Shown: positions 33,263 through 42,764 of the stretch, piece by piece | Position numbering within the stretch: the first letter of the stretch is position 1 | Layout of the letters: each line of letters begins with the position of its first letter | The notes under the pieces: generated by a model | Database searches by the model: none | What the model was told of the DNA's origin: nothing | What the model saw: only the letters and a program-made list of their open reading frames with translations | Made by a program: the position numbers and the translations under genes | From: Neoceratodus forsteri | Lineage: Eukaryota > Chordata > Ceratodontiformes > Ceratodontidae | DNA length: 64,000 bases | Assembly (NCBI GenBank): GCA_016271365.2 | Contig: CM057455.1 | Span: 1,558,900,501-1,558,964,500, forward strand | Direction of reading: 5' to 3'

Positions 33263-34307
33263 TGGCTATACTCATTTACAGAAGTGTCACCATGATTATA
33301 GGAGGTATGGTGGGGCAGTTTTAAGTGAACAGCAGACAGACAAGATAAGACAAACTGTGTTCATTGCAGATGCTTGTCGTTTATGTTGGTGTTTCTTTGA
33401 TGACCATGAAAACTCCCCTCCTATCCCCAGCAGTTTGACAGAGAACTCCCCGCTTCTTACCAGGCAACTGATAAAATTAAGGTTGTGGCTCCACCTGAAG
33501 ACTTTATGTGTGTGTATGCCAGTGGAACACTGAAGAATTTTTAATTCTTGTATTCCATGTCACCATTCCATCTGTGTGTGTGGGGGGGGGCATTCTACTA
33601 CTGAAATAATGCAGAGCTTTGAGTTCTTCTATTCCATGGTGAACAATCACAAAGTGTACTGAATATGAAGAAAGACAGGTGAATGACAGGTGAAAAACAT
33701 TTGTGGAGGGACTATTTTGAATTATTTAGCAACATTTTATTATAATTTTTGTGGGTTTGAAAACTTTTACAGAGTCTTTGTCTTTTAAAAGTTGCCTCTG
33801 GGCCCATTTTACTTTGCAATGTGCCTTACAATGCCCTTGACCATGGGGTAAATGCAGTGCAACCAATGCCTTGCTGTGCCGTATTGTTTAAGTATGATGA
33901 GAGTTGTAGAGAGAGAAACACTGAAATGACAGCTCTGCTCCTGTGCTGTTTCACTGTTATGATTCAACACAGCTTGTTTCAGACAGCTGATGGTCACCAG
34001 GAGCTCTGTCACTATTGCAGAGGCTTTTTATGCGCTTGCACGCATGTGCAAGAAACATAGTGCCATCATCTGAGTTTTCGGAGGTGTGTCAGCCCCTCTT
34101 CCAATGCAGTCAATGTGTTTGCAGGCACAGCCCCAGTTCCCCAATGAGTGCTGCAGCTGTCTATGACAGCTCCAAAATGCAGTGGCATACAGTTGAAAGA
34201 GAGAGCTCTGCTTCAGTGAGCAGAGCTCTCCCCCACTCACACACATCGCATTGCACATGTGCATGCTGATCGCTCCCCCCCACGCACACTGCCCTATGGC
34301 GATGTGT
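33263..34307. other. Intron sequence, nothing recognised
   Basis: Contains a GTGTGTGTGGGGGGGGG run at 33573-33590. Short frames of up to 100 codons lack motifs. Confidence 0.5.
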
Positions 34308-34570
34308 GGCCCAATCCCCTTCGGCTCCACCCCTCCCCAACAGCTGTCCAGGTGCCACGCTGGGAGCCCACCCAGCGTGGCAACAACTGTTCATAACCCG
34401 GTAGTGCCCAATCCCCGTCGTCTCCAAGGCTACTTTAGCTCGGTGCCGCTGGGCCCACCCAGCGTGGCAAATCCTATTTCGGCCGGCGGGTGCCCAATCC
34501 CCGTCGGCTCAACGTCCCAAACAGCTTTTCATGCTGCCACGCTGGAACCCACCCCAGCATGGCAAATGTC
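34308..34570. repeat. GC-rich tandem repeat with 10-bp palindromes
   Basis: GCCCAATCCCC recurs at about 34309, 34408 and 34491. CCACGCTGGG paired with CCCAGCGTGG recurs in the same units, each forming a perfect or near-perfect 10-bp stem. Three units of about 85-100 bp. The region stands out as GC-rich against AT-rich surroundings. Confidence 0.65.
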
Positions 34571-34982
34571 CAGCGTCCTCTTAAAAAACAAAAACCTGTG
34601 AATAAAAAAGCGGTCCCTCATAGTCTCCCTGCCCCGCTCCCACAACCCGCACCCACCCACTGAGCACCCTGCCTCACCACACCCCCCTCACCCCATACTT
34701 ACCTCCGGAGCTGGGTGCGACAATCATCGGTGGACCGGGAACACGTCTGCACTCTTCAAAGCCGACCAGGAACTGAGGAAATGCCGGTAAGCTGTATAAT
34801 GGGATAGATAGGGTTTTTTCAACTTTGTTAAATATCTCGGGCATTTTGGGGAATTTTGGCCCCAAATTTTCAACAATCATGAATTCTTGCACTGTCATGG
34901 CGTTAATCGGGCGCGAAGGGTGATTTTGCGGTCTCTGCGCGAAATCACCTTTCGGGACCGATTAACAAAACGACACTGCCAG

Positions 34983-35720
34983 TGTTCATAAGGTGGGCTC
35001 TCAAAAAGCCTATGTTGAAAATTTAGCGAAACAATTCCTAAAAATGACTGTTTTAAGAGCGTGCGTTTTGCAGTTCCTACGCACGCTTGTAAGTTTGAGA
35101 ATTTTCAATATTTTCACTCCAGATTTTCAACATTGCCATTTTACCACACCTCCTTATGAGCAGTGCAGCTGTAATTTTTCACATCTTGCCCAAAACGTGT
35201 TTCCGCCCATGTAGCGCATAATGGCGCAGTCGGTGTGCAAACTCAATGTATGGGACACATTAAGAAAATCACAGTGACACTGTTCATGAGCAGAGGTCTT
35301 AAAATGGCTATGTTGAAAATTTGATGAAAAATTCCTAAAATGACTGTTTCACGAGCGCATGCTATGCGCAGTTCCTACGCACACCGTAAGTTCGCTGAAT
35401 TTTCATTATTTTCGCCCCAGATTTTCTAACATTGCCATTTTACCACACTCCTTATGAGCAGTGCAGCTGTAATTTTTCACATCTTGCCCAAACGTGTTTC
35501 TGCCCATGTAGCGCACAATGGCGCAGTCGGTGTGCGAACTCAATGTATGGGACACATTAAGAAAATCACAGTGACACTGTTCATGAGCAGAGGTCTTAAA
35601 ATGGCTATGTTGAAAATTTGATGAAAAAATTCCTAAAAATGACTGTTTCACGAGCGTGCGTTGCGCAGTTCCTACGCACGCTCATAAGTTCGCGAATTTT
35701 CAATATTTGCACTCCAATGA
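34983..35720. repeat. 298-bp tandem satellite, about 2.5 copies
   Basis: TGTTCATGAGCAGAGGTCTT recurs at 35281 and 35579 (diverged first copy near 34983). CCTTATGAGCAGTGCAGCTG recurs at about 35151 and 35450, and CTCAATGTATGGGACACATT at about 35242 and 35540. Each unit holds an inverted pair (GAGCGTGCGTTGCGCAGT then CCTACGCACGCTC). No coding potential. Confidence 0.85.
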
Positions 35721-37659
35721 CTTCCAAATACCTAAACAGCACATAGAAGCAAGCAACATTCGGCATTGACAAATGCTTGTTTCTTGTGCAGTGCATGTAT
35801 GCCACTGTAGCAGGCCTGTTTAGTTCTGAGCCTTGGCAGAAGCAGCTAAAGAAGCAGCACAGTATGTCAGACAGTCTGTTGAACATCTATACTTGCTCCC
35901 AGAGTCCTTGTTGTGTTTTGTAACTGTTACTGTTTTCATTTTTGCCAGTCACCTGTGGATTCAGTGCTGACTGATATGAGGTGTATTTCTCTGCACCTGG
36001 TATTTGCTTCTACAGTTCTTATTGTTCTGCATTTATTGCACCTTGCTAGACTGCACTGTTCTCCACCACCTCCCTACCCTCAAATAAATAAGTAAATATA
36101 TAAATGAATAACTAAATGTGCATTGTTGCTTTTTTTCCTTTTGTCTTGGAACCCCATTGTTTCCCTCTCCCAGACTGCACCAAGAAATGAGCTTTGGCTC
36201 AGTGTTCCTTTCCCAGTTATGCCATGCTCAAATACATAGTTTTTAGAAAATGCATTAGAAGCCATGTAACACAAGGCTTTACACAGTATGCATATTTCTA
36301 CTAAGAAAACATGGGCTACACAAAGTAAGGAATGGTGTTTAGTGCAGTGTGCCTTCTATCTGACCCATTGGTGTGCATTACGCATCAATTTGAAACAGCC
36401 ACAGATGGTCCCTGATCCAAAATGTTTAGGACCCTGGTACCTCTGGAAGTATAATTCCAACACCGAGTAAAGTAAAGCAACATGTTTTGCACGTAAAGTG
36501 TACACTGGGACCAGCCCTACACTTGAATCTGGGGCATGTTGTGCTGACTGTCCCCTTTAAATTGAGATGTACAACTGAAAGCTCATTGTGGGGTGCAGAG
36601 ATCTGTAGAACGCAGGACTGGAGAGTGACACTATCTACAGCGGCTGCAATGACAGCAGAGTGCCAGATGGAGCAAGCATATGGATGCTGATGCAGACATG
36701 TTTGATGTGGGCATCTGTAGCTCTGCAACTCAGTGGATGGCTCTGGAGGCGAGTGCTGAGCTTTTTTAACTGGAGCCACTTTCAGGCAGGCTGCTGTGTT
36801 GGGATAACGGCCTGGCTGAAATTACCTCTCAGCCAATCAGGACTCAAAATGTTTTTTAATCTATTTCATTATCCAGTTTATAACCTGTTTCAGTGTATGT
36901 TAATTAAGCAATAGTACACAACAGGATATGGTATATCATGAGATACTGTCACAATGAGTGCATTGTACGGCATGAGGCAACACTAAGTGTATTCACCACA
37001 CAAGAAGTGATGGTATTAAAAATTAGCCTTTGGGGTCCATAGTCATTTTATTGTACATTTATGGGGCCAGTTGGAGGGCCTCTTATGGATACAAGAGTGT
37101 CGGCTCATGCATTCTGTCATCCTAAGGACACAAGATCCAGCACTACTAGATCAACAAGAGGCATGCCAACCTGAACCTTAAAATGATTACAGATCAGGTA
37201 ACTTTTTTTAAATGACAATTTTTTCTTAATGTTGACACTGTGAGTGGTCACAAGAAGCACATTACAAGGGTTAAGCATATGACACACACTTACAAAAATA
37301 AGAGTACATCACGCGTAACTGAAGGAAGCATGTGATTGGTTGGGAACATCACATGATGCGTCCATGCTTTATAATGATCAAACACAATTACATGCCAAAT
37401 CCAAATTCAAGCAACCCCCAACCTAAACAAAAAGCCTTTCGCTGACAAAAAAATATTAAATTATTCCAAAATGCAAACAAGAAACAAATATTACAGACCC
37501 ACACTCCAAACAGTTCAACTAGAAATAGACACCCTTCACCCCAACCTAAAAAACAATGACCCCCACCTGCACCTTCAAGAACAAAGTAGAAAACTGACTG
37601 AGTATGCCAAAACACTCCATCATGTCAGAGGTGTATCCATATCTCAGAAGCTAGATCAG
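35721..37659. other. Intron sequence, nothing recognised
   Basis: Mixed composition. An AAATAAATAAGTAAATATAT stretch at 36080-36099 may be a LINE tail. A 117-codon minus frame (36779-36426) has no recognised domain. Confidence 0.5.
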
Positions 37660-37945
37660 GCTTGGTGCACAGTCAGATGGGAGGTCTCCAATGACCACCA
37701 GGTGCTGAAGGAAGTGGTGGTGTTATCTCTGCAGGGGGCCCAAGTAACCACACCAATGCCTCTGCATGATGATAGGAGGACACTGCTGTCATGACGTGCC
37801 ATCTTTCAGGTGAAGTGTTAATCCGAGATCCTGTCTGCTTGCTCAGGTGGATGTTAAAGATCCCATGGCACTTTTTGAAAGAGTTGGGGAATTTTGCTGG
37901 TGTCTTGGTCAATCCTATTTACTAATCAACCAACAGTTCAAATTG
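37660..37945 (+). mobile_element. SINE-like repeat with a conserved vertebrate tail
   Basis: GACGTGCCATCTTTCAGGTG, AAGTGTTAATCCGAGATCCT, ATGTTAAAGATCCCATGGCA and GCTGGTGTCTTGGTCAATCC form a block that I recognise as a widespread SINE tail of fishes and amphibians. I cannot name the subfamily with certainty. The head is not a clear tRNA. Confidence 0.5.
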
Positions 37946-38059
37946 GTTCAGTGTTGGGGGTGTCAGAGAGCCAGCTTCTAGACCGGACGCATCTTAGAGG
38001 AGCTCCTGCACAGCTGCCTAAATAATTCAATTTAACTTATATTTTAAGATGAGTTAACT

Positions 38060-39000
38060 CTTTTTGGTGGTGACCAGTGGTTTCCTGAGCTCAAGAGCAA
38101 GCGGTGGACCCCAAATTTTGCAGGATGGGATGCCAACCCCCCAAATTGCTGGGTCTCCAAGTCTGCTGCGCCACAATCTGGTCAGAACAGAAGTGGCAGT
38201 TCTCAGTCTGGAAGCCTTCAGATCAACTAGACATCGGTGACTCCGTGGAATACAGTCTTGGAGTCCATTAAGGCTATGGATGCAAAAATCGAGAAAACAC
38301 TGACTAATCTAGAGTTGCATGATGTGGCTATTTAAAAAACTACACGCGTCAGTCTCTGAGGCCAAGGAAAGGAGCCTTTCAACTCAAGCAACAGTAGCAG
38401 CCCTGACGAAAGAGAATATAGCCATCAGAAGTTGCCTAGAAAATTTGGAGAACGAACTGAGAGCTAGCAATTTACAGGGTGGCAGGCATCCCAGAGGGTG
38501 CTGAGGGCACTAACCTGCTGCTTTTCGTGAAGGACTGGATGGCTGAACGCAAGGACCTTCTGGAGGATTTCAACTGGGCCCAGCTGAGAAGAGTTTATAA
38601 GGTGACTCCAAGGGAGAGGCAGGCTTCTAATAATCAGCTCCGGACTGTGATCCTTAAGGCTATGGGCCAAGAGGTCAGGGATGTGCTACTGTCTGCTGCG
38701 AGAGCAGCTTCTCCACTATATATTCAGGAGCAAGATGTGAAGTTTTTCCTGATTTGTCTGTTCAGACACGGGCCAGATGGAAGCAGTATGACGCTGTCTG
38801 GCAGCATCTTAGAGCCTTGGGAATAGCCCATTCTTTTCTTTTACCTACCAGTGTCAGAATTACTTATGATGGGAAATCCTGGCAGTTCCTAGATCCTAAG
38901 GATGCAGGCTGCCGGTTGGAATGGATGGAGGCAGAATTTGAGGCTCGATCCATGGCCAATCCTCAGGAAAGGGACTCGGATCAAAAGGAGGACTGAGACT
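38060..39000 (+). pseudogene. L1-type LINE ORF1 relic, copy 2
   Basis: Plus strand: a coiled coil (HASVSEAKERSLSTQATVAA, NIAIRSCLENLENELRASNL), then RRM (GIPEGAEGTNLLLFVKDWMA, VYKVTPRERQASNNQLRTVI, LKAMGQEVRDVLLSAARAAS). The CTD (RARWKQYDAVWQHLRALGIA, SVRITYDGKSWQFLDPKDAG, LEWMEAEFEARS) ends at a TGA at 38994-38996. Frameshifts lie near 38470 and 38750. Better preserved than 27320-28131. No ORF2 follows. Antisense to LAMA1. Confidence 0.87.
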
Positions 39001-40263
39001 GGCTAATTTAAACTGTAAGTTAACTGCTCTTTGTCATGAATAATATGCTGGGACTGTTTTAATTATAAACTATTTTTTTCTTTATAGAGGCATAGATTCT
39101 GAGCCTTTTATAAATGATCATTACTATGTATTTCAGTGTACTTCTATATTTTTTACATTATTGTAATCAGCTCAGATATTGCTTGAATGGGTTTCTGGGC
39201 TTCCTGTTTGGTAGATCCCAGTTATTTTTTGTAAGATTTTGCCCCTGGTGTTTGTGTATTCCCAGCACTGCTTACATGTTTCCTTATTGTATAAGAGGCT
39301 ATGGTCACCGTTACAGTTGTGTTATGTGTTATAATTTATGTGCGAGTTTGAGCTTATCCAAGGTAGTTTCATCGGTTCATGGGAGTTTTACAAATTCAAC
39401 AGGCCGAGGCCCTTTAAAGAACTTGCCACCCATATAATCATGGGTGGAAATCGTATTTTTCCCCCCATGTGTTGATCAAGTCTGGTTTTGAGAATGTTAA
39501 TATTTGCACTTGGGACTACCCGTGATGGTAGACTATTCCATATTCTCTAACCCTCTGTTTGGGAGTTTCCTGTGCTGACCAGGGATCATCTCAGTTGCCT
39601 TTTTTCCTTTATTGTAAAATTCATCCTATGTAGTAGAGGTATAGCACTCTGGTTAGTGCTAAGTTTTGATATACCGTCACTTCTCCCTAAAGGACACCAT
39701 CCTAGTCATGAAGCAGCTGGCATTATAGGGACTTTTCTATTAAGACTATACATCTTATAATTACAGGATCCCACCAGGTCATACTGTAGCAGATTGCAGG
39801 GATGTATGCTATATTCTCTCCATTAATCCTTTTGACGGCAGTAACTGCTTGTTCTATATTTTGTTGTCCTACATTAGATGATGGCTTCTGTGTTATTTAT
39901 TTGCCAAAATGACAATTAACAGAAAGTACAAATAAAAATGGTTCAGTAACAAACAGTAGTATTTCCTATATCCCCCCCCCCTCCATCCCCAATCCCTCCT
40001 GGAAGAGGCTGAAACCAGAAAAATATTGCCTAGACCTCTTTCCCATTCAACAAAAACAAACAAACAAACAGAGATTCCAGTGTAGAACACTGTGAAAAAT
40101 GTAATTTTGATATACAGTACGAGATTGCACCATTTTTATGTGGGACACAGGAATTCTGAAAAAGCATCCTCCTTTAGTACATTCTGAGTCACCTCAGAGA
40201 AACTGCATCTACTTTTCTCTCTTACTCATGACTGTGCATCAGTTGTCATTATAGGACACTTAC
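39001..40263. other. Intron sequence after the L1 ORF1 relic
   Basis: AT-rich, no ORF2. It may hold L1 downstream sequence too decayed to read. A C10 run lies at 39972-39981. Confidence 0.45.
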
Positions 40264-40366
40264 TCTCAGATTTCTTGCTCAAATCGGTCGTCTCATTCTG
40301 AAGCTTCACACTGTAACTCAGAGTGTCTTTACTGACATCCTCTAGGGATCCTTCTGACTGAATAAC
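40264..40366 (-). CDS. LAMA1: LAMA1 exon (coiled coil), 103 nt, phase 0 to 1
   Basis: A short exon found because the flanking exons have incompatible phases (0 and 1) without it. The acceptor is TGGTTTCAG before GTTATTCAG. The 34 codons read VIQSEGSLEDVSKDTL, then YSVKLQNETTDLSKKSE, and one base (A) of a split Ser codon remains before the donor GTAAGT. That A joins GT at the start of the exon at 16798, making AGT. One sequon (NET) is present. The following intron is 23.5 kb, the largest fully bounded intron in the window, and holds a DIRS element, several SINEs and LINEs and a satellite. Confidence 0.88.
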
Positions 40367-40529
40367 CTGAAACCAGAAGGAAATAAGATGATAACTTGAA
40401 GAGGCAGAAACTCAGACAGCTCGAAGAGACACCGACATTAACACAGCAATAAGGCAAACTGCTCTACCAGCAAAGCTACAATCTTGGTCTTGCACATGTT
40501 CTTTGTCCAGGAATAAATAGAGGATATAC

Positions 40530-40673
40530 ACTGGCCGGTGTTCAAATATGCCATTTATTTCCATGAGTGAGGGGACGGGATTATAACTCACGAGTGGCAA
40601 ACCCCTGAGTGAGTTATGAAAGTCCTACCCCTCATGAATGGAAATGAATGGCATATTTGAACACAAGCCATTA
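40530..40673. mobile_element. Palindromic MITE, family P, copy 2
   Basis: Left TGGCCGGTGTTCAAATATGC, CATTTATTTCCATGAG; right CTCATGAATGGAAATGAATG, GCATATTTGAACACAAGCCA. The arms pair almost completely. The interior has ATTATAACTCAC and GTTATGAAAGTCCTACCCCT, shared with 22737-22888. It lies 170 bp from a LAMA1 exon acceptor. Confidence 0.75.
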
Positions 40674-40879
40674 TATGTTCTGTGTATACAATGTCTATTC
40701 AGTGTGCCAACTCAGATTCTTTGTGGGATTGGCAGAATGGGATGTCAAGTCGCATGTAACATAGGCATGTGAAAAATAAATAATGTTATTTACCCATTGG
40801 GAAAATAACATAATTTATCTTTCACTTGGGTTGGAATCTTGGGAGATAATGCATAGTGGAATCCCAACATACACTGTAA

Positions 40880-41094
40880 ACGCTGCAATATTCAATGTAC
40901 TGTCTAATCTTCAAGCTACTGAAATTTACTACTCCCCTAGCCTTACTGGAATATTCAAGCTTAGGTAACATACAAGGCTCCTGAAATGCACTGCTAGCCT
41001 ATTACGGGAAATCACAAGGGTACTGACAACATCTGGTAGAAGACCCATCTAATTCATTGCCCCCACTTTATGGAACTCACTACCCTATGAGGTT
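40880..41094 (+). mobile_element. LINE ORF2 C-terminus, part 1 (interrupted by a SINE)
   Basis: Reads PTLWNSLPYEV at 41065-41094, the conserved LWNSLP motif near the end of CR1/Rex1-type ORF2. It resumes after the SINE at 41672. Confidence 0.6.
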
Positions 41095-41095
41095 C

Positions 41096-41671
41096 TTTTT
41101 TTTTTTTTGCTCCCTCCTTCCCCCTAGCCAACCACTCCTTTGGGTCGCCTGAGCCCTCAGTCTGCTCGCCGGCCCCGATACCGGCAGACACCTCACATAG
41201 CGTCTCCCTGGATAACCCAGCGTATCCCTTTGCCGGACAGGTCTCCCTCCTCCGAGGGGAAAGGCACCAATGGGGGTGGCCAGAGCACTCTGCAATTGGC
41301 CCGGGTGTTGCTGAGGTGGAGTCGGTCATCCAGGGCTTGGCGACAGCTGGCAACCTTCATCTGGTGGGCCAGGGAGCTGTTTCCTGGTTTTCTCCATGGG
41401 GAGAGTGGCATGCCACAGATGTCAAGGTGAATGTAGACATCCACCACTCCCCAGTCAACTGGGCCCTAATGTCCTGCTGTGCTCCCGGCCTCCACCAGTG
41501 GCCAGCAGGCACTGGGCCACACCCTCACCCTCCCACCGGAGAAGGCGAGCCATCGCTGGATGCTCCATCCTCCTCTCCCCGGATAGCATTCCAGTGACCC
41601 GGGTCCATTCCTGAACCTGGGTCATCAGCGTTGCAGATGGAAATCCAACCACTGTGCCAACAGGCTGGCCC
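41096..41671 (-). mobile_element. tRNA-derived SINE, family A, copy 3, with target-site duplication
   Basis: The minus-strand head at 41671 reads GGCCAGCCTGTTGGCACAGT (A box TGGCACAGTGG), with B box CCCAGGTTCAGGAATGG. The body holds TTTCCTGGTTTTCTCCATGG (plus strand) and the 3' end is a poly(A) tail seen as a T run at 41095-41109. CTATGAGGTTCTT before and CTACGAGGTTCTT after form a 13-bp target duplication with one change. The best-defined copy of family A. Confidence 0.85.
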
Positions 41672-41770
41672 TACGAGGTTCTTAGTTGCCCCACTCTTGC
41701 ACAGTTCAAAAACAGGCTCAAAAACTTCATATGTGGGATGAACAACTACTAGTGCAAACATTGACCAGTT
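41672..41770 (+). mobile_element. LINE ORF2 C-terminus, part 2
   Basis: Continues the frame of 40880-41094 with LSCPTLAQFKNRLKNFICGM then a stop, the usual F-K-x-R-L-K end of CR1/Rex1-type ORF2. Confidence 0.6.
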
Positions 41771-41796
41771 GCATCTTTGTTCAAAGTATATATATC

Positions 41797-41812
41797 TCTC
41801 TCTCTCTCTCTG
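41797..41812. repeat. (TC)n run
   Basis: Eight or nine CT dinucleotides next to TATATATC, in the 3' flank of the LINE fragment. Confidence 0.8.
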
Positions 41813-41984
41813 GATGTCCATCATCCCCCTGACAGATCCTGGACATCTCCAAATGCCTTCATTATGTGCTATGCAGTACTGTAATTTGTGATCCTGATAC
41901 GTGCCTCTGAATGTATGTTTCATGATGCTCCTCTCTGTAACTAGTCTGTTTTACCTTATTTATTTAGTTGTTTAACCAGGTATA

Positions 41985-42160
41985 GCACACTAAGCTGAAA
42001 GCTTTTTTACAGGAGCAACCTGGGAGCACAAAGAGGTTAAGTGACTTGCTCAGGGTCACACAGTATGCAAGTGGAAGCTGTGGGATTCAAACCCAGGTCT
42101 GGTCTGCTGGATGTCACCAGATTTGCAGCTCAGAGCCTTAGACCACTGCGCTATACCTTA
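41985..42160 (-). mobile_element. MIR-like CORE-SINE
   Basis: GGTTAAGTGACTTGCTCAGG, GTCACACAGTATGCAAGTGG, GGGATTCAAACCCAGGTCTG and GAGCCTTAGACCACTGCGCT are a close match to the reverse complement of the MIR consensus, including CORE, B box and A box. The least diverged of three MIR-like copies here. Confidence 0.88.
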
Positions 42161-42221
42161 TGATTACTCCTCTTAATATTTAGTTTCTTAAGCAATGTCT
42201 ATTCTGTAAATGTTGTGTATT

Positions 42222-42295
42222 TTTTTAATGTAGATACATAGATGTTGTCAGCAGATAAGGGTCTTGTGGCCCATCCAGTCTGCCCTATCCCTCTT
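42222..42295 (-). mobile_element. L2-like LINE 3' tail
   Basis: On the minus strand GGGCAGACTGGATGGGCCAC, AAGACCCTTATCTGCTGACA and ATCTATGTATCTA match the end of the LINE at 32012-32075. Confidence 0.75.
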
Positions 42296-42319
42296 TCTAA
42301 TGTTTAAGGTACCCTAGAT

Positions 42320-42425
42320 GCTACAATATATGTAAATTCCTGTTCACCCCTGAAAAATGGATGGTTATTTCTCAATGGGCCTACCCAGTCATCAAAATTC
42401 AAATAAGTAAATACATACATACACA
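42320..42425 (+). mobile_element. LINE 3' tail (Rex1/CR1-like)
   Basis: TTCACCCCTGAAAAATGGAT, GGGCCTACCCAGTCATCAAA and TTCAAATAAGTAAATACATA match the tails at 29400-29464 and 23400-23480. Confidence 0.6.
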
Positions 42426-42625
42426 GACAAACTAAACACTGAGCTAATGCAGCATGATGGAGTACTGGGCCTACATGACTTGCAGGCAAACACCATATGA
42501 TATTTATTATCTGTCACTGGCCTTACCACCAGAGCCTTCTCAAATCACAAAGCAGGGGCTCACAGGCCCAGCTTCGTTCTGCTATTCATAGTGTATGATA
42601 TGACAGCACTCACAATCACACTCAC

Positions 42626-42764
42626 CATGTCCCATGCATCTGCTGCAGTCCTGTTGGCACTGATGGACAAATGTTCTGCTTTCTCGATCAGGAAGTGAAT
42701 ATTAGAATGAACATGGACTGCACTTGTGGCATTCAGAGAGATATTTCGCACATCTAGAAGAGCA
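42626..42764 (-). CDS. LAMA1: LAMA1 exon (coiled coil), phase 2 to 0
   Basis: 139 nt encoding ALLDVRNISLNATSAV, then NIHFLIEKAEHL and ending NRTAADAWDM. The acceptor is TTGTTCTAG before TGCTC; using it completes the Ser codon split from the upstream exon. A second AG eleven bases further in (CTTCTAG) would break the frame and was not chosen. The donor is ATG followed by GTGAGT, leaving phase 0. Three N-glycosylation sequons are visible (NIS, NAT, NRT), in keeping with the heavily glycosylated laminin rod. The next exon in frame is 40264-40366. Confidence comes from matching phases on both sides. Confidence 0.87.

Noticed and set aside
42745..42756. Alternative acceptor CTTCTAG inside the exon at 42626-42764
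   Set aside because: It would break the phase with the upstream exon, which ends with two bases of a Ser codon.
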